DNA of 55,986 bases from an uncultured Prochlorococcus sp. (GTDB lineage Bacteria > Cyanobacteriota > Cyanobacteriia > PCC-6307 > Cyanobiaceae): contig CACNWD010000005.1 of assembly GCA_902624085.1 (NCBI GenBank), positions 1 through 55,986 of the forward strand. The letters run 5' to 3'. This document shows, in pieces, positions 8,421 to 16,990 of this stretch (positions are counted from its first letter, which is position 1; each line of letters starts with the position of its first letter). The notes beneath the pieces were generated by a model that worked only from the letters and a program-made list of their open reading frames with translations, was not told the DNA's origin and ran no database searches. Both the position numbers and the translations under genes were made by a program.

Positions 8421-9105
8421 AAGTTAATCTATATTGATTTGTTGTTATTGCTTTTATATTTGGTTCCCCTACTCTTGATCCATAAGTTGCCACATATTGG
8501 AAACCACAAATATCATAACTTCTTTTATTACCGGTATTACCTTCTGAATTACATTTATAAAACTTGCTCATAACTTCTACCTGATTTATACGAGAAATAC
8601 CATTTTTATGATTTTTCTGAATAAAGAACTCATCAGAAAAAAATAAGTCACTATCAAAGATTTGATTTCTTCCCGTTACTCTAGAATCTATATATTCACT
8701 ATCTTTTAAATATATAACTTGGTTATTAAAAGACTTTGGATCAATTTTTACCTTTTGAAGCTGATCTCCAAAGATTTCTTTTCCTATTGACTCTGAATTT
8801 TTGGATCTATTACCAACAATATTACCCATTTCATTTTTTAAAAAATTGACTTTATAAATAATTGTTTCTTGCATATTATTTAAATCTTCAGATTTTACAA
8901 TCCAGTCGCCTTCAAACCACTCAGGATAAATTAAATCCTGATTTATATTTGATGATTTTAATTTAGTTAAATTCCAATTAGGCCATATTTTTTCCCTATT
9001 AATTAAAAATTGCTCTATATTTTTACTAGGTAATGCATGTACTTCGGTAAAATTAATTGCTTGAGAAAAAAACAAGCAAATCAGGCCTAAAAAAAAATTT
9101 ATCAT
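8401..9105 (-). CDS. Secreted/lumenal protein, probable DUF6816 family
   Basis: A 234-residue protein beginning with a hydrophobic signal sequence (about residues 1-17) and a likely signal-peptidase site near VHALPS, so it probably acts in the periplasm or thylakoid lumen. LIYPEWFEGDWIV resembles the DUF6816 family found in cyanobacteria and plant chloroplasts; I am moderately sure of that match. The core is mostly beta-strand-like. Its ATG shares two bases with the ATG of the divergent crr7-like gene (CATG at 9103-9106), so the promoter must lie inside that neighbour. The 3' end overlaps the GST gene by 20 bases. Confidence 0.65.
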   Translation of the reverse strand: MINFFLGLICLFFSQAINFTEVHALPSKNIEQFLINREKIWPNWNLTKLKSSNINQDLIYPEWFEGDWIVKSEDLNNMQETIIYKVNFLKNEMGNIVGNRSKNSESIGKEIFGDQLQKVKIDPKSFNNQVIYLKDSEYIDSRVTGRNQIFDSDLFFSDEFFIQKNHKNGISRINQVEVMSKFYKCNSEGNTGNKRSYDICGFQYVATYGSRVGEPNIKAITTNQYRLTFKYSEI

Positions 9106-9361
9106 GTCAAATCCATTAATAAGATCTGAAGATCATTTCGTTTTATTAGAACCTGATAAGAAAGAGAGAATCGTTTCAAGAGAAGAAGCTATAAAATGGT
9201 TAAGAGATTGGTTTAAAAAGAGTGATATTACAACAATAAATCAAAATGAAAATTTTGAAAAGGAAGAAACTTTATCAAAATTTCTTGAAGACACCTATGA
9301 ACTAGAGGTTAAAAGTGGCTATGTTATAAAGTGGTTTGCTGTAAGAATTGATCCAGATTAA
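9104..9361 (+). CDS. Chlororespiratory reduction 7-like protein (DUF3571)
   Basis: An 85-residue soluble protein. The opening DHFVLLEPD and closing YVIKWFAVRIDPD agree with the Crr7/DUF3571 family, whose plant member is needed for chloroplast NDH complex accumulation. A role in NDH-1 assembly is therefore a family-based inference; ndhO is about 8 kb away in this window. The start codon overlaps the ATG of the divergent secreted protein by two bases, and no Shine-Dalgarno is visible upstream. The gene converges on aroK with a 4-base overlap. Confidence 0.65.
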   Translation: MSNPLIRSEDHFVLLEPDKKERIVSREEAIKWLRDWFKKSDITTINQNENFEKEETLSKFLEDTYELEVKSGYVIKWFAVRIDPD

Positions 9362-9915
9362 AAAGATATAATTTTATGTAATTCACTAATAATTTTTTTA
9401 GTAACTTGCTCTATATTTTCATGTTGAACTTTAATTCTTAAATCTGCTTGTTCATATAAGGATTTCCTCGATTTAAAAATCGCAGAATAATTTTCCTCTA
9501 TATCTCTTCCCTTAAGCAAAGGTCTATTATTCATATCATTTTTCAGTCTTTCTATCGCATATTTTTTCTCAAGATCAATCCAGATTACAATACCTTGCCT
9601 TAAGATACCCCAATTCTCTTTTTTTGTTATTACTCCACCACCAGTTGAAACTACAAGTGAAGGATATTTAATAATTTCTTGGAGGCATTGTCTCTCATAC
9701 ATTCTAAATTTTTTTTCTCCATCTTCTTCAAAGATTTTTGAAATCGATTTTTTAGATACTTTTTCAATTAATGAATCTAAATCAATAAATTTATATTTAA
9801 GTAGCTGAGCTAGTTTTGGCCCTGTTTTTGATTTTCCACACGCCATCATACCTATTAAAAATATACTTCTACCTTTTAAAAGATTAGTAATGTTATTGAT
9901 AAAAGTTTCTTCCAT
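9358..9915 (-). CDS. aroK: Shikimate kinase
   Basis: A 185-residue kinase that phosphorylates shikimate at the 3-OH in aromatic amino-acid synthesis. The P-loop is GMMACGKS (residues 22-29), the shikimate-binding Asp is in FIDLDSLIE, and the STGGGVI motif (residues 90-96) follows. NNRPLLKGRD is the lid region with the catalytic Arg. The residue after GKS is Lys where many homologues have Thr; the rest of the motif is intact. It is divergent from the PTPS gene (50-bp spacer). Confidence 0.92.
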   Translation of the reverse strand: MEETFINNITNLLKGRSIFLIGMMACGKSKTGPKLAQLLKYKFIDLDSLIEKVSKKSISKIFEEDGEKKFRMYERQCLQEIIKYPSLVVSTGGGVITKKENWGILRQGIVIWIDLEKKYAIERLKNDMNNRPLLKGRDIEENYSAIFKSRKSLYEQADLRIKVQHENIEQVTKKIISELHKIISF

Positions 9916-9965
9916 GAAGACAAATTTGTATTTGAGCCCTTAAGATAGTAATAATACAGGTAAAG

Positions 9966-10892
9966 ATGGTACTAAATCATTCCAATCATAAACATGGGGA
10001 AGGGCGTGAATGTGTTATTACTCGCCGTGCCTGTTTTAGTTCAAGTCATCGCTATTGGCTTCCAGAAAAAAGTCCTGAAGAAAATTTTGCACTTTTTGGA
10101 AAATGTAGTTTTTCTCCAGGGCATGGTCATAATTATGAGCTGATAGTATCAATGGGAGGTGAACTAGATCCATACGGGATGGTTTTAAATCTTTCTGATG
10201 TCAAACATTCTATTAAAGATAAAGTAACTGGACCATTAGATTTCCGTTTTTTAAATGAAGTTTGGCCAGAATTTGATATGTCTTCTGATGCAGGAATCCT
10301 CCCTACAACAGAAGCTCTTGTTAGTATTATTTGGAATCGTCTAAAAAATGATTTACCATTAACATCACTAAGACTGTATGAAAGCCCTACTCTTTGGGCA
10401 GATTATCATGGAAAAAAAATGGAAGCTTTATTAACAGTTCAAACTCATTTTAATGCAGCTCATAGATTAGCTAAAGATGAGATTTCTCTTAGTGAAAATA
10501 AAAGAATTTATGGAAAATGTGCAAGAATTAATGGCCATGGACATAATTATTTTCTTGATGTAACTGTTCGAGGAGATATAGATCCAAGGACTGGAATGAT
10601 ATGTGATTTACCTTCGCTCCAGAATATTATTGATGATCTAATTGTTGAGCAACTTGATCATACATTTTTAAATAAAGATATTGAGTACTTTAAGACTTGT
10701 GTGCCTACCTGTGAAAATATCGCATTGTATATTTCTGATATATTGTCTAATCCTATAAAAAATATAGGAGCAAATCTGCATAAAGTTAGACTTCAAGAAA
10801 GTCCAAACAACGCTGCAGAAATTTATGTTGAACAAAGTTTGAATAATTCTCTACAAATTAATCTTAAAAATAGTCTTGTAACTCAAGTTTGA
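9966..10892 (+). CDS. Tandem 6-pyruvoyltetrahydropterin synthase-like protein
   Basis: A 308-residue protein with two copies of the PTPS/QueD fold (about residues 15-142 and 153-290). Both copies have the zinc histidines (His28, His53, His55; His166, His191, His193) and a catalytic-type Cys six positions before HGH (Cys47 and Cys185). That C-x5-HGH spacing is like animal PTPS, not the shorter QueD spacing. Both keep the pterin-anchoring Glu pair (Glu116/139; Glu250/278). Copy 2 keeps LDH (230-232) but copy 1 reads LDF (91-93), so copy 1 lacks the catalytic His. The likely reaction is dihydroneopterin triphosphate to a 6-substituted tetrahydropterin. It overlaps the RibD-C reductase downstream by 4 nt. 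Confidence 0.85.
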   Translation: MVLNHSNHKHGEGRECVITRRACFSSSHRYWLPEKSPEENFALFGKCSFSPGHGHNYELIVSMGGELDPYGMVLNLSDVKHSIKDKVTGPLDFRFLNEVWPEFDMSSDAGILPTTEALVSIIWNRLKNDLPLTSLRLYESPTLWADYHGKKMEALLTVQTHFNAAHRLAKDEISLSENKRIYGKCARINGHGHNYFLDVTVRGDIDPRTGMICDLPSLQNIIDDLIVEQLDHTFLNKDIEYFKTCVPTCENIALYISDILSNPIKNIGANLHKVRLQESPNNAAEIYVEQSLNNSLQINLKNSLVTQV

Positions 10893-11533
10893 AAAGACCT
10901 GAAATAATACTGGTTATTGCTAGTAGTTTAGATGGAAGAATTGCTTTACCTCAAGGTGGAGAAACACATCTTGGAAGCGAATATGATAAACAATTACTAA
11001 ATAAATCTCTTACAAAAGTTGATGCAACTTTGTTTGGTTCTGGAACATTAAAAGCCCATCAAAGCACTTTCTTAATCAGAAAAAAAAGACAAGAAATATC
11101 AGTTAATCAACCAATATCCATTATTGCTGGCAATAGTGAAAATTTCTCAAAAAGTTGGATGTATTTCAATCAACCTATAAAGAGATGGTTAATAAGCTCA
11201 AATAGAAATATAAAAGATTCAAAAATTAATTTTGATAAAATACTGTTTTATGAAAATTCATGGCTTCAGACATTAAATATTTTAAAAAAGGAGGGTATAA
11301 GAAGAATCGCCTTGTTAGGAGGGGCTAAGTTAATAGAATCTTTCTATAACGAAGATCTGTTAGATGAAATTAAAATAACTATTTGTCCAAAAGTTATTGG
11401 AGGACAATACACATGGATCCCTTGTAAAGAAAAAAATGAAATTTTCAATTTTGAAAATAGATGGAAAATTAAAATGACTAAAGTATTAAAAACAAGCGAA
11501 GTCTTCATTCATTATACAAAAAAGATCAATTAA
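10889..11533 (+). CDS. RibD C-terminal-domain (DHFR-fold) reductase
   Basis: A 214-residue single-domain protein of the RibD_C / DHFR-like superfamily. SSLDGRIA near the N-terminus, then TLFGSGTLKAHQ, IRRIALLGGAKLIESF (the NADPH-binding Gly pair) and DEIKITICPKVIGG are characteristic. There is no deaminase domain, so it is not complete RibD. The start is TTG at 10889, overlapping the PTPS stop (TTGA). Cotranslation with the PTPS suggests it reduces a pterin, or acts as a dihydrofolate-reductase substitute; a riboflavin-pathway reductase is the alternative. Confidence 0.8.
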   Translation: MKRPEIILVIASSLDGRIALPQGGETHLGSEYDKQLLNKSLTKVDATLFGSGTLKAHQSTFLIRKKRQEISVNQPISIIAGNSENFSKSWMYFNQPIKRWLISSNRNIKDSKINFDKILFYENSWLQTLNILKKEGIRRIALLGGAKLIESFYNEDLLDEIKITICPKVIGGQYTWIPCKEKNEIFNFENRWKIKMTKVLKTSEVFIHYTKKIN

Positions 11534-11545
11534 AAATAATTACTC

Positions 11546-12703
11546 ATGATTAATGAAAAATATAATATAGAAATTAAATTAAGGATTCAAGATGTTGAGA
11601 AAAATGTTTGGAATAATCTTGCAAAAAAATTAGATAACCCTTTTTATGAATGGGAATGGCTTTTAAATCTTGAGACATCAAAAAGTGTATCTCAAAAAAC
11701 AGGCTGGCAACCACTATACTTTCTTCTTTATCTTGATAAAGAATTGCATGGGATAGCACCTCTTTTTTTGAAGAATCATAGTTACGGCGAATTTATTTTT
11801 GATCAATCATTTGCAAGATTAGCCCAAGATTTAAATTTAGCTTATTATCCAAAACTTATTGGTATGAGTCCTTATAGTCCTATAGAGGGATATCAATTTA
11901 TATATAAAGAAAATTCAAACAAAGAAGAAATAACTGAAATGCTTTTGAATTATATTGAAGGTTTTGCTAAAAAGAATAATATACTTAGCTGTAATTTTTT
12001 ATATATTGATAAAGAATGGGAGAAATTATTAAATAAATATAATTATCACAAATGGATCAATATAAGAAGCCAATGGGAATCAATCGGAGAAGAAAATTTT
12101 GAAGAATTCTTAAAGAGATTTAATTCAAATCAAAGAAAAAATATCAGAAAAGAAAGAAAATCAATTAATAATGAGAAAATTAAAATAAAAATTTTTACTG
12201 AAAAAAATATTAATGAAGATTTAATGAATATTATGCATCTTTTTTATGAACAACATTGCTTGCGATGGGGAGTATGGGGTAGCAAATATCTTACCTATGA
12301 TTTTTTTAAAAATAGCATCAAAACAAAAGAAAATTTAATTATCTTTAGCGCCTTTGAAGAGACATCAACTAAACCAATAGCCATGTCGATGTGTATCAGA
12401 AATAAGGATAATTTATGGGGCAGATATTGGGGTTCCTTAAAAGAAATAAATTACTTGCATTTTGAATTATGCTACTATCAGCCAATAGAATGGGCAATTA
12501 AAAATAAAATTAAATACTTTGATCCAGGTGCTGGTGGGCAGCACAAAAGGAGAAGAGGTTTTTATGCCAAAGGAACAAACAGTTTACATAAATGGTTTAA
12601 TAATAATATGGAAAATATAATCGTTCAATGGTTAAACAAAGTCAATAAAGAGACTTTAAATAGCATCCAAGATGAAAATAATTCTATTCCTTTTAAAAAA
12701 TAA
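11546..12703 (+). CDS. GNAT-like acyltransferase, DUF482 (peptidogalycan biosynthesis) family
   Basis: A 385-residue protein of the DUF482 / FemAB-related family. Seen motifs are NPFYEWEWLLNLE near residue 30, LYLDKELHGIAPLFLK, the SNQRKNIRKERK basic segment (~200), RWGVWGSKYLTYDFF, and the conserved C-terminal YFDPGAGGQHKRRRGF. Members have a tandem acetyltransferase fold, and aminoacyl or acyl transfer to cell-wall or lipid precursors has been suggested, without proof here. It starts 12 nt after the RibD-C gene, so it may share the pterin-operon transcript. Confidence 0.8.
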   Translation: MINEKYNIEIKLRIQDVEKNVWNNLAKKLDNPFYEWEWLLNLETSKSVSQKTGWQPLYFLLYLDKELHGIAPLFLKNHSYGEFIFDQSFARLAQDLNLAYYPKLIGMSPYSPIEGYQFIYKENSNKEEITEMLLNYIEGFAKKNNILSCNFLYIDKEWEKLLNKYNYHKWINIRSQWESIGEENFEEFLKRFNSNQRKNIRKERKSINNEKIKIKIFTEKNINEDLMNIMHLFYEQHCLRWGVWGSKYLTYDFFKNSIKTKENLIIFSAFEETSTKPIAMSMCIRNKDNLWGRYWGSLKEINYLHFELCYYQPIEWAIKNKIKYFDPGAGGQHKRRRGFYAKGTNSLHKWFNNNMENIIVQWLNKVNKETLNSIQDENNSIPFKK

Positions 12704-12817
12704 ATTTGTAATTAATAAAATAAAATTTTAAATATAGGTTGATTTCTTTTAAGCACAAAAATAATATTCAAATAAAAATTTGTAAAGAAAGTATAATGAA
12801 AATAATTTTTTAATTAT

Positions 12818-13204
12818 ATGGCTATTGAGGATTTAAAAAGAAAAAATGAAATTACTGATAAGAAATTATCTCAAAGAGATATAGTTCTTGACTCGTCTGG
12901 ATATTTTATTGTAAAGATCGATCAAATTAATAAAAAAATAGTTGTTGAACATTATCTTAATAATATTGATGAAAAAGGAATAGCTTTAGATCCTATTACT
13001 AATAAACCAATACAATGTGATAAGCAGAATAAAAGACAATACAATAAAATCTTTGAAGGAAATACTGCTAAGGAAATTGGGATTTTAATTACAGAAAAAA
13101 ATAATAATTTAATTTCAAAATTAGATCATGCTTTGTATCTCGGAAGAGAATTACAAAAGGCAGAAGAATGTTTATTGAAAGATTATGAGTATATACAAGA
13201 TTAA
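12818..13204 (+). CDS. DUF4346 protein
   Basis: A 128-residue protein that looks like a stand-alone DUF4346 domain: LDSSGYFIVKID, a KKIVVEHYL strand, NTAKEIGILI and the ending LDHALYLGRELQKAEECL. In other organisms this domain is fused to pterin-binding or methyltransferase-like proteins; its activity is unknown. No membrane segment is visible. It is preceded by a 114-bp AT-rich spacer in which I see no gene, and followed 57 bp later by a tiny probable petL. Confidence 0.7.
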   Translation: MAIEDLKRKNEITDKKLSQRDIVLDSSGYFIVKIDQINKKIVVEHYLNNIDEKGIALDPITNKPIQCDKQNKRQYNKIFEGNTAKEIGILITEKNNNLISKLDHALYLGRELQKAEECLLKDYEYIQD

Positions 13205-13261
13205 GAAATTAAACTAAATTAATCCCCCTATAAAGTAAGTGCTAAATTAAAAAAAAAAACT

Positions 13262-13354
13262 ATGAACATTATTTTTTATTTAGGTTTTCTTGCATTTGGA
13301 TTTATAGCAGCATTTGCTTTAGATAAACTACTTAGAGCAGTCAAATTAATTTAA
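13262..13354 (+). CDS. petL: Probable cytochrome b6-f subunit 6 (PetL), 30 residues
   Basis: A 30-codon frame starting at ATG 13262 encodes one hydrophobic membrane segment (residues 3-20) and ends LLRAVKLI. PetL of cyanobacteria and plastids is ~31 residues, a single membrane helix, and usually ends in Arg/Lys-x-Ile/Val-(Arg/Lys)-Leu-Ile. The match in length, topology and C-terminus supports PetL, a peripheral helix of the cytochrome b6-f complex. No good Shine-Dalgarno is visible (an A run precedes the ATG). Sequence this short cannot be conclusive; another photosystem or cytochrome helix protein is possible. Confidence 0.5.
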   Translation: MNIIFYLGFLAFGFIAAFALDKLLRAVKLI

Positions 13355-13445
13355 AAAATTAATTGAACAAACAAAAATTTCCAAGAGTGTTAAGTGTTTA
13401 ATAATAATATTAAAATAAATTTATAAATATAAAATCTGCCTTTGA

Positions 13446-14384
13446 ATGTCTTTAAACACAATAAAAATTAAAAATGAAAAAAATTTAAAATGGCCAAAAA
13501 TAGTGATGGCTATTTTAAGTACTATTGGAATTATTGATACTGGTTCAATAACTTTAAAAAATTGGGGTTTGTTTAATTCATTAAGTTGCCCTGGTTTAAA
13601 TAAAGGATGTGATGCAGTTTTGAATAGTCCATGGGGAACGCTAATAAAAAATGATCAATTAAATATACCTCTCTCATTTGCAGGCCTTTTAACTTATTCA
13701 ACTATATTATTCCTAGTATTAATTTTGAGTTCAAAAATCATATCTCCGAAACAGAAAATTTTTAAGAATTTTTGGTGGATTTTATATCTGATATCTTGCG
13801 GATCTTCAGTCTTCAGCATCTTATTAATAAGCATAATGATTATAAAAATTAAATCTTTTTGTTTTTTTTGTTTACTTTCTGCAATCTTATCTTTATCTAT
13901 TTTTATTCTCACTATTATTGGAGCAAGGTTTGATAACAGAGAAACTATGTTTTATAGAGGTTTAATTGTTGCTTTTACAGTTTTAATTGGGGGATTAATT
14001 TGGTCTAATCAAGTTGATCCTGCTAGAGCAAACGAAATTACCTTATCTAATGAAAAAGTATCTCCCCAAATTACAACTGTAAGTTCACTAGAAAAAATTA
14101 ACTTCGCAAAATATCTTTACGATAATAATATCGTTATGTACAGTGCATATTGGTGCCCTCATTGCAATGATCAAAAGCAACTTTTCGGGAAAAAAGCTGT
14201 TAAAGAACTAATAATTGTTGAATGTGCTAGAGATGGTAAAGATAATCAATATAAACTTTGTCAAGAAAAAGGAATTGAAGGATTTCCTTCTTGGGAAATT
14301 AATAATCAAATATATAGTGGCACTATGAGTTTAAATGAACTTGCGGAAATGACTAATTATGATGGAGAGATCAACTTTGAATAG
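13446..14384 (+). CDS. Vitamin K epoxide reductase-thioredoxin fusion
   Basis: A 312-residue fusion. The N-terminal VKOR domain has about five membrane segments (from residue ~17 to ~190), loop cysteines Cys48 and Cys55, and the quinone-side CFFC (139-142). The C-terminal thioredoxin-like domain carries CPHC at 237-240 after YW. Such proteins use a quinone to form disulfide bonds in exported proteins, replacing DsbA/DsbB in cyanobacteria. All expected redox cysteines are present. It ends with a 14-base overlap with convergent nadB. Confidence 0.92.
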   Translation: MSLNTIKIKNEKNLKWPKIVMAILSTIGIIDTGSITLKNWGLFNSLSCPGLNKGCDAVLNSPWGTLIKNDQLNIPLSFAGLLTYSTILFLVLILSSKIISPKQKIFKNFWWILYLISCGSSVFSILLISIMIIKIKSFCFFCLLSAILSLSIFILTIIGARFDNRETMFYRGLIVAFTVLIGGLIWSNQVDPARANEITLSNEKVSPQITTVSSLEKINFAKYLYDNNIVMYSAYWCPHCNDQKQLFGKKAVKELIIVECARDGKDNQYKLCQEKGIEGFPSWEINNQIYSGTMSLNELAEMTNYDGEINFE

Positions 14385-16035
14385 GACTTCTTTTGATTTT
14401 TTGATTCCTTATTTGATTTGAGTGGCATACCCAAAGATTATTTTTATTTGGATAATCAATTCTATAGTGTCCACCTCTACTTTCCTCTCTAAAAAGGCAA
14501 GCCTCAACTAAAAGTCTTGTCGTAATTTTTCTATTTTGTAAATCGATTAACAAATTAAGTGCTCTTCTATTTTGTTCATCAAGTGATAACTTCTGATCAA
14601 ACTCAATTTTTTTTACAAGATTTAAAATAGAATTATCAATGAAAGAAGATTTATCGTTATCTAAATCATAGGCAAATGATTCCATTTTATTTTTAGAACG
14701 AGATACACCAATACTTTCCCAGCAAGATTTTCTCAATGCTTCAATATGACTTGAGATTTTGCCAAATAAATCTTTATCAACATCTTTTATCTGAACACTG
14801 TTATCTATACGTTCAATATATTTAGTTAAACCCGAATCTAATTTTATTGATGCCATTTTTTTAGCAAAGACGAGACATTCCATTAATGAATTACTTGCTA
14901 ATCTATTAGCTCCATGAACTCCTGTTGAGGCAACTTCACCAACAGCATATAAGTTTTGAATAGTTGTCGAAGCATTTAGATCTGTATACACTCCCCCCAT
15001 CCAATAATGTGCAGCTGGAGCGACTGGAATAACTTCATTCAATGGATTTACTCCATATTCTTGGCATCTATGTAATATTGTTGGAAATCTTTTTACGATT
15101 TTATCTGGATCAATAAATCGTAAATCTAAACCAACATGATCAATATTATTCTCAATCATATTATTTAAAATAGCTCTGCTGACTTGATCTCTAGAAGATA
15201 ATTCTTTATCTTTTAAATGATCGACTGGACTATTCCCATATTTATCAACTAGAACAGCGCCTTCTCCCCTCAAAGCTTCAGAAATCAAAAAACAAGGGGC
15301 TCCGTAAAACTTTAAGGCAGTGGGATGAAACTGTATAAATTCCAAATCTTGAATCAAAGCACCTGCTTTCCAAGCGAGTGAAATCCCCTCCCCCGCTGAT
15401 TGGGATGGATTTGTTGTATTTGTGAAAAGATGTCCACCCCCTCCTGTAGCTAATACAACTGCCTTAGAAAAAATCCAATATAAATTTGATCCATCTAACA
15501 CTTGTACACCTTTACAGATTTTATTTTCGACTAATAATTCCGTTACCCTTACACCTCTGCAGTGCAAAATATTTTTCTTAGATTCAACATGATCTTCGAG
15601 AACTTCAACAAGAGCTCTTCCTGTTCTATCTTTAACGTGCAGTACTCTTCTACGAGAATGAGCCGCTTCCAAAGTTGTTGATAATTGATCTAAATTCTTA
15701 TCAAAAATCATTCCTAGCCTTTGTAAATTATCAACACAATTTGGCGCCTCTCTAACTAACATTTCAACAGCTTTAATATCACATAATCCATCTCCTGCTT
15801 GTAATGTATCCTCAATATGCAATTCAAAGGAATCATCAGGCTTAATAACAGATGCTATTCCACCTTGAGCCCATCTACTTGAAGATACTTTACTAGTATT
15901 TCTATTTAAAAGGAGTACATTTAAATTATCTGGCAGTTCTAGTGAAGCCATTAAACCTGCTGCTCCAGCACCAATAACAATGACGTCCCAATTATTAAAT
16001 TCAATCAGATTTTTGGAGAATGGGGGCCTTAACAT
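14371..16035 (-). CDS. nadB: L-aspartate oxidase
   Basis: A 554-residue FAD enzyme oxidising L-aspartate to iminoaspartate, the first step of NAD synthesis. The FAD fold is IGAGAAGLMAS (about residues 21-31), followed by SSRWAQGGIASV, AAHSRRRVLHVKDRTGRAL, QFHPTAL and SEALRGEGAVLVD, which belong to the aspartate oxidase/succinate dehydrogenase flavoprotein family. The active-site Arg region GVHGANRLASNSL is also intact. The start overlaps the stop of the upstream DUF3120 gene by one base (TAATG), implying translational coupling. Confidence 0.95.
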   Translation of the reverse strand: MLRPPFSKNLIEFNNWDVIVIGAGAAGLMASLELPDNLNVLLLNRNTSKVSSSRWAQGGIASVIKPDDSFELHIEDTLQAGDGLCDIKAVEMLVREAPNCVDNLQRLGMIFDKNLDQLSTTLEAAHSRRRVLHVKDRTGRALVEVLEDHVESKKNILHCRGVRVTELLVENKICKGVQVLDGSNLYWIFSKAVVLATGGGGHLFTNTTNPSQSAGEGISLAWKAGALIQDLEFIQFHPTALKFYGAPCFLISEALRGEGAVLVDKYGNSPVDHLKDKELSSRDQVSRAILNNMIENNIDHVGLDLRFIDPDKIVKRFPTILHRCQEYGVNPLNEVIPVAPAAHYWMGGVYTDLNASTTIQNLYAVGEVASTGVHGANRLASNSLMECLVFAKKMASIKLDSGLTKYIERIDNSVQIKDVDKDLFGKISSHIEALRKSCWESIGVSRSKNKMESFAYDLDNDKSSFIDNSILNLVKKIEFDQKLSLDEQNRRALNLLIDLQNRKITTRLLVEACLFREESRGGHYRIDYPNKNNLWVCHSNQIRNQKIKRSPIQS

Positions 16036-16802
16036 TAAACCAATCCACTGAAATTTGGCTGTATTATTGCAAGCAAAATAAAAATTCCATCAACTATTAA
16101 TGTAGTTTGCAAAACATAACTAGATACTAAAGCAGATCTACCATTAGAAGTATTTATAGAAGAATATGCAGCAATTTTTCTGGAAAGTAACCAAAGAGAA
16201 AAACCAATAATGAAAATAATAGATAAAGGCTTAATATTAATAAGATTTTCAGAAGTTTCTTGGAGTATAAAAGGAGCAATTTCAGAGTCAGCATTAATCA
16301 CATCCATCCATTTATCCATTAAGCCAGTAAAAAATATAGTTAAATCAGTAATAGCTGTCCCAACCAAAGATGCTATGTAAAAGCTTGATCCTATCTTCCA
16401 CTTTGTACCTAATCCAATTAAAGCGAGAGGAAGAGCGACTGCCTCAACTGGAATATGAAGGATTGGATGAGCACTTAACCAACCCCAAAATAGTGAGCCA
16501 CCAAGCCAACTACCTGCTACACCTAACAATAATGATCCAATAATAAAGAATTTTTTTGAAGGTTCACTAGATAAAAATATTCCTGTTGCTAAAATAAAAA
16601 AAGTAAATATTAAAGCACTATTTGGCTGAAATCTCACCCAAGGAGCTTGTAAAAATATAGGTAATATTACAAAAAAAGATGACCAGAATCTTAAGGTTTT
16701 TGCTTGTGTAAGGTAAGTGCCTTCAACGACATGAATATCTTCAACAAACATCGATTTATAATGATTTTCTTTACTCAAATTTTTAGAGATTACTTCTTTC
16801 AA
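16035..16802 (-). CDS. DUF3120 membrane protein
   Basis: A 255-residue integral membrane protein with about six or seven hydrophobic segments. LRFWSSFFVILPIFLQAPWVR and LSAHPILHIPVEAVALPLAL are recognisable DUF3120 segments, a family seen in cyanobacteria and of unknown function. The first ~30 residues are polar; a later Met at residue 19 is an alternative start. It is coupled to nadB through TAATG. Upstream is a 188-bp divergent spacer. Confidence 0.75.
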   Translation of the reverse strand: MKEVISKNLSKENHYKSMFVEDIHVVEGTYLTQAKTLRFWSSFFVILPIFLQAPWVRFQPNSALIFTFFILATGIFLSSEPSKKFFIIGSLLLGVAGSWLGGSLFWGWLSAHPILHIPVEAVALPLALIGLGTKWKIGSSFYIASLVGTAITDLTIFFTGLMDKWMDVINADSEIAPFILQETSENLINIKPLSIIFIIGFSLWLLSRKIAAYSSINTSNGRSALVSSYVLQTTLIVDGIFILLAIIQPNFSGLV

Positions 16803-16990
16803 TGAACTAATAATGAAAAGTGAAACTTTTGTTTAATTTTGACTTAAGTTAAATAAATCTGAAGTTCATATTCCATAGAATTTAAACTACAAAAAACCAA
16901 AATATATTAAATATATTAAAAGCATTTAATAGGCTTTGAGTCTTTTATAGGTTTAGAATAAGAATATTACAGCAATCTAGCATTTGTACT
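16803..16990. other. Divergent spacer with a 9-bp tandem repeat
   Basis: This 188-bp AT-rich stretch separates DUF3120 (leftward) from the radical-SAM gene (rightward). It holds no frame I would call a gene. A 9-bp unit ATATATTAA is repeated directly at 16902-16910 and 16911-16919. Candidate -10 boxes exist (TAGAAT at 16954-16959), but I find no well-spaced -35 partner. It must contain promoters for both genes. Confidence 0.4.

Noticed and set aside
16902-16919. 9-bp tandem repeat as an iteron or origin
   Set aside because: Only two AT-rich copies and no replication gene or DnaA boxes nearby.
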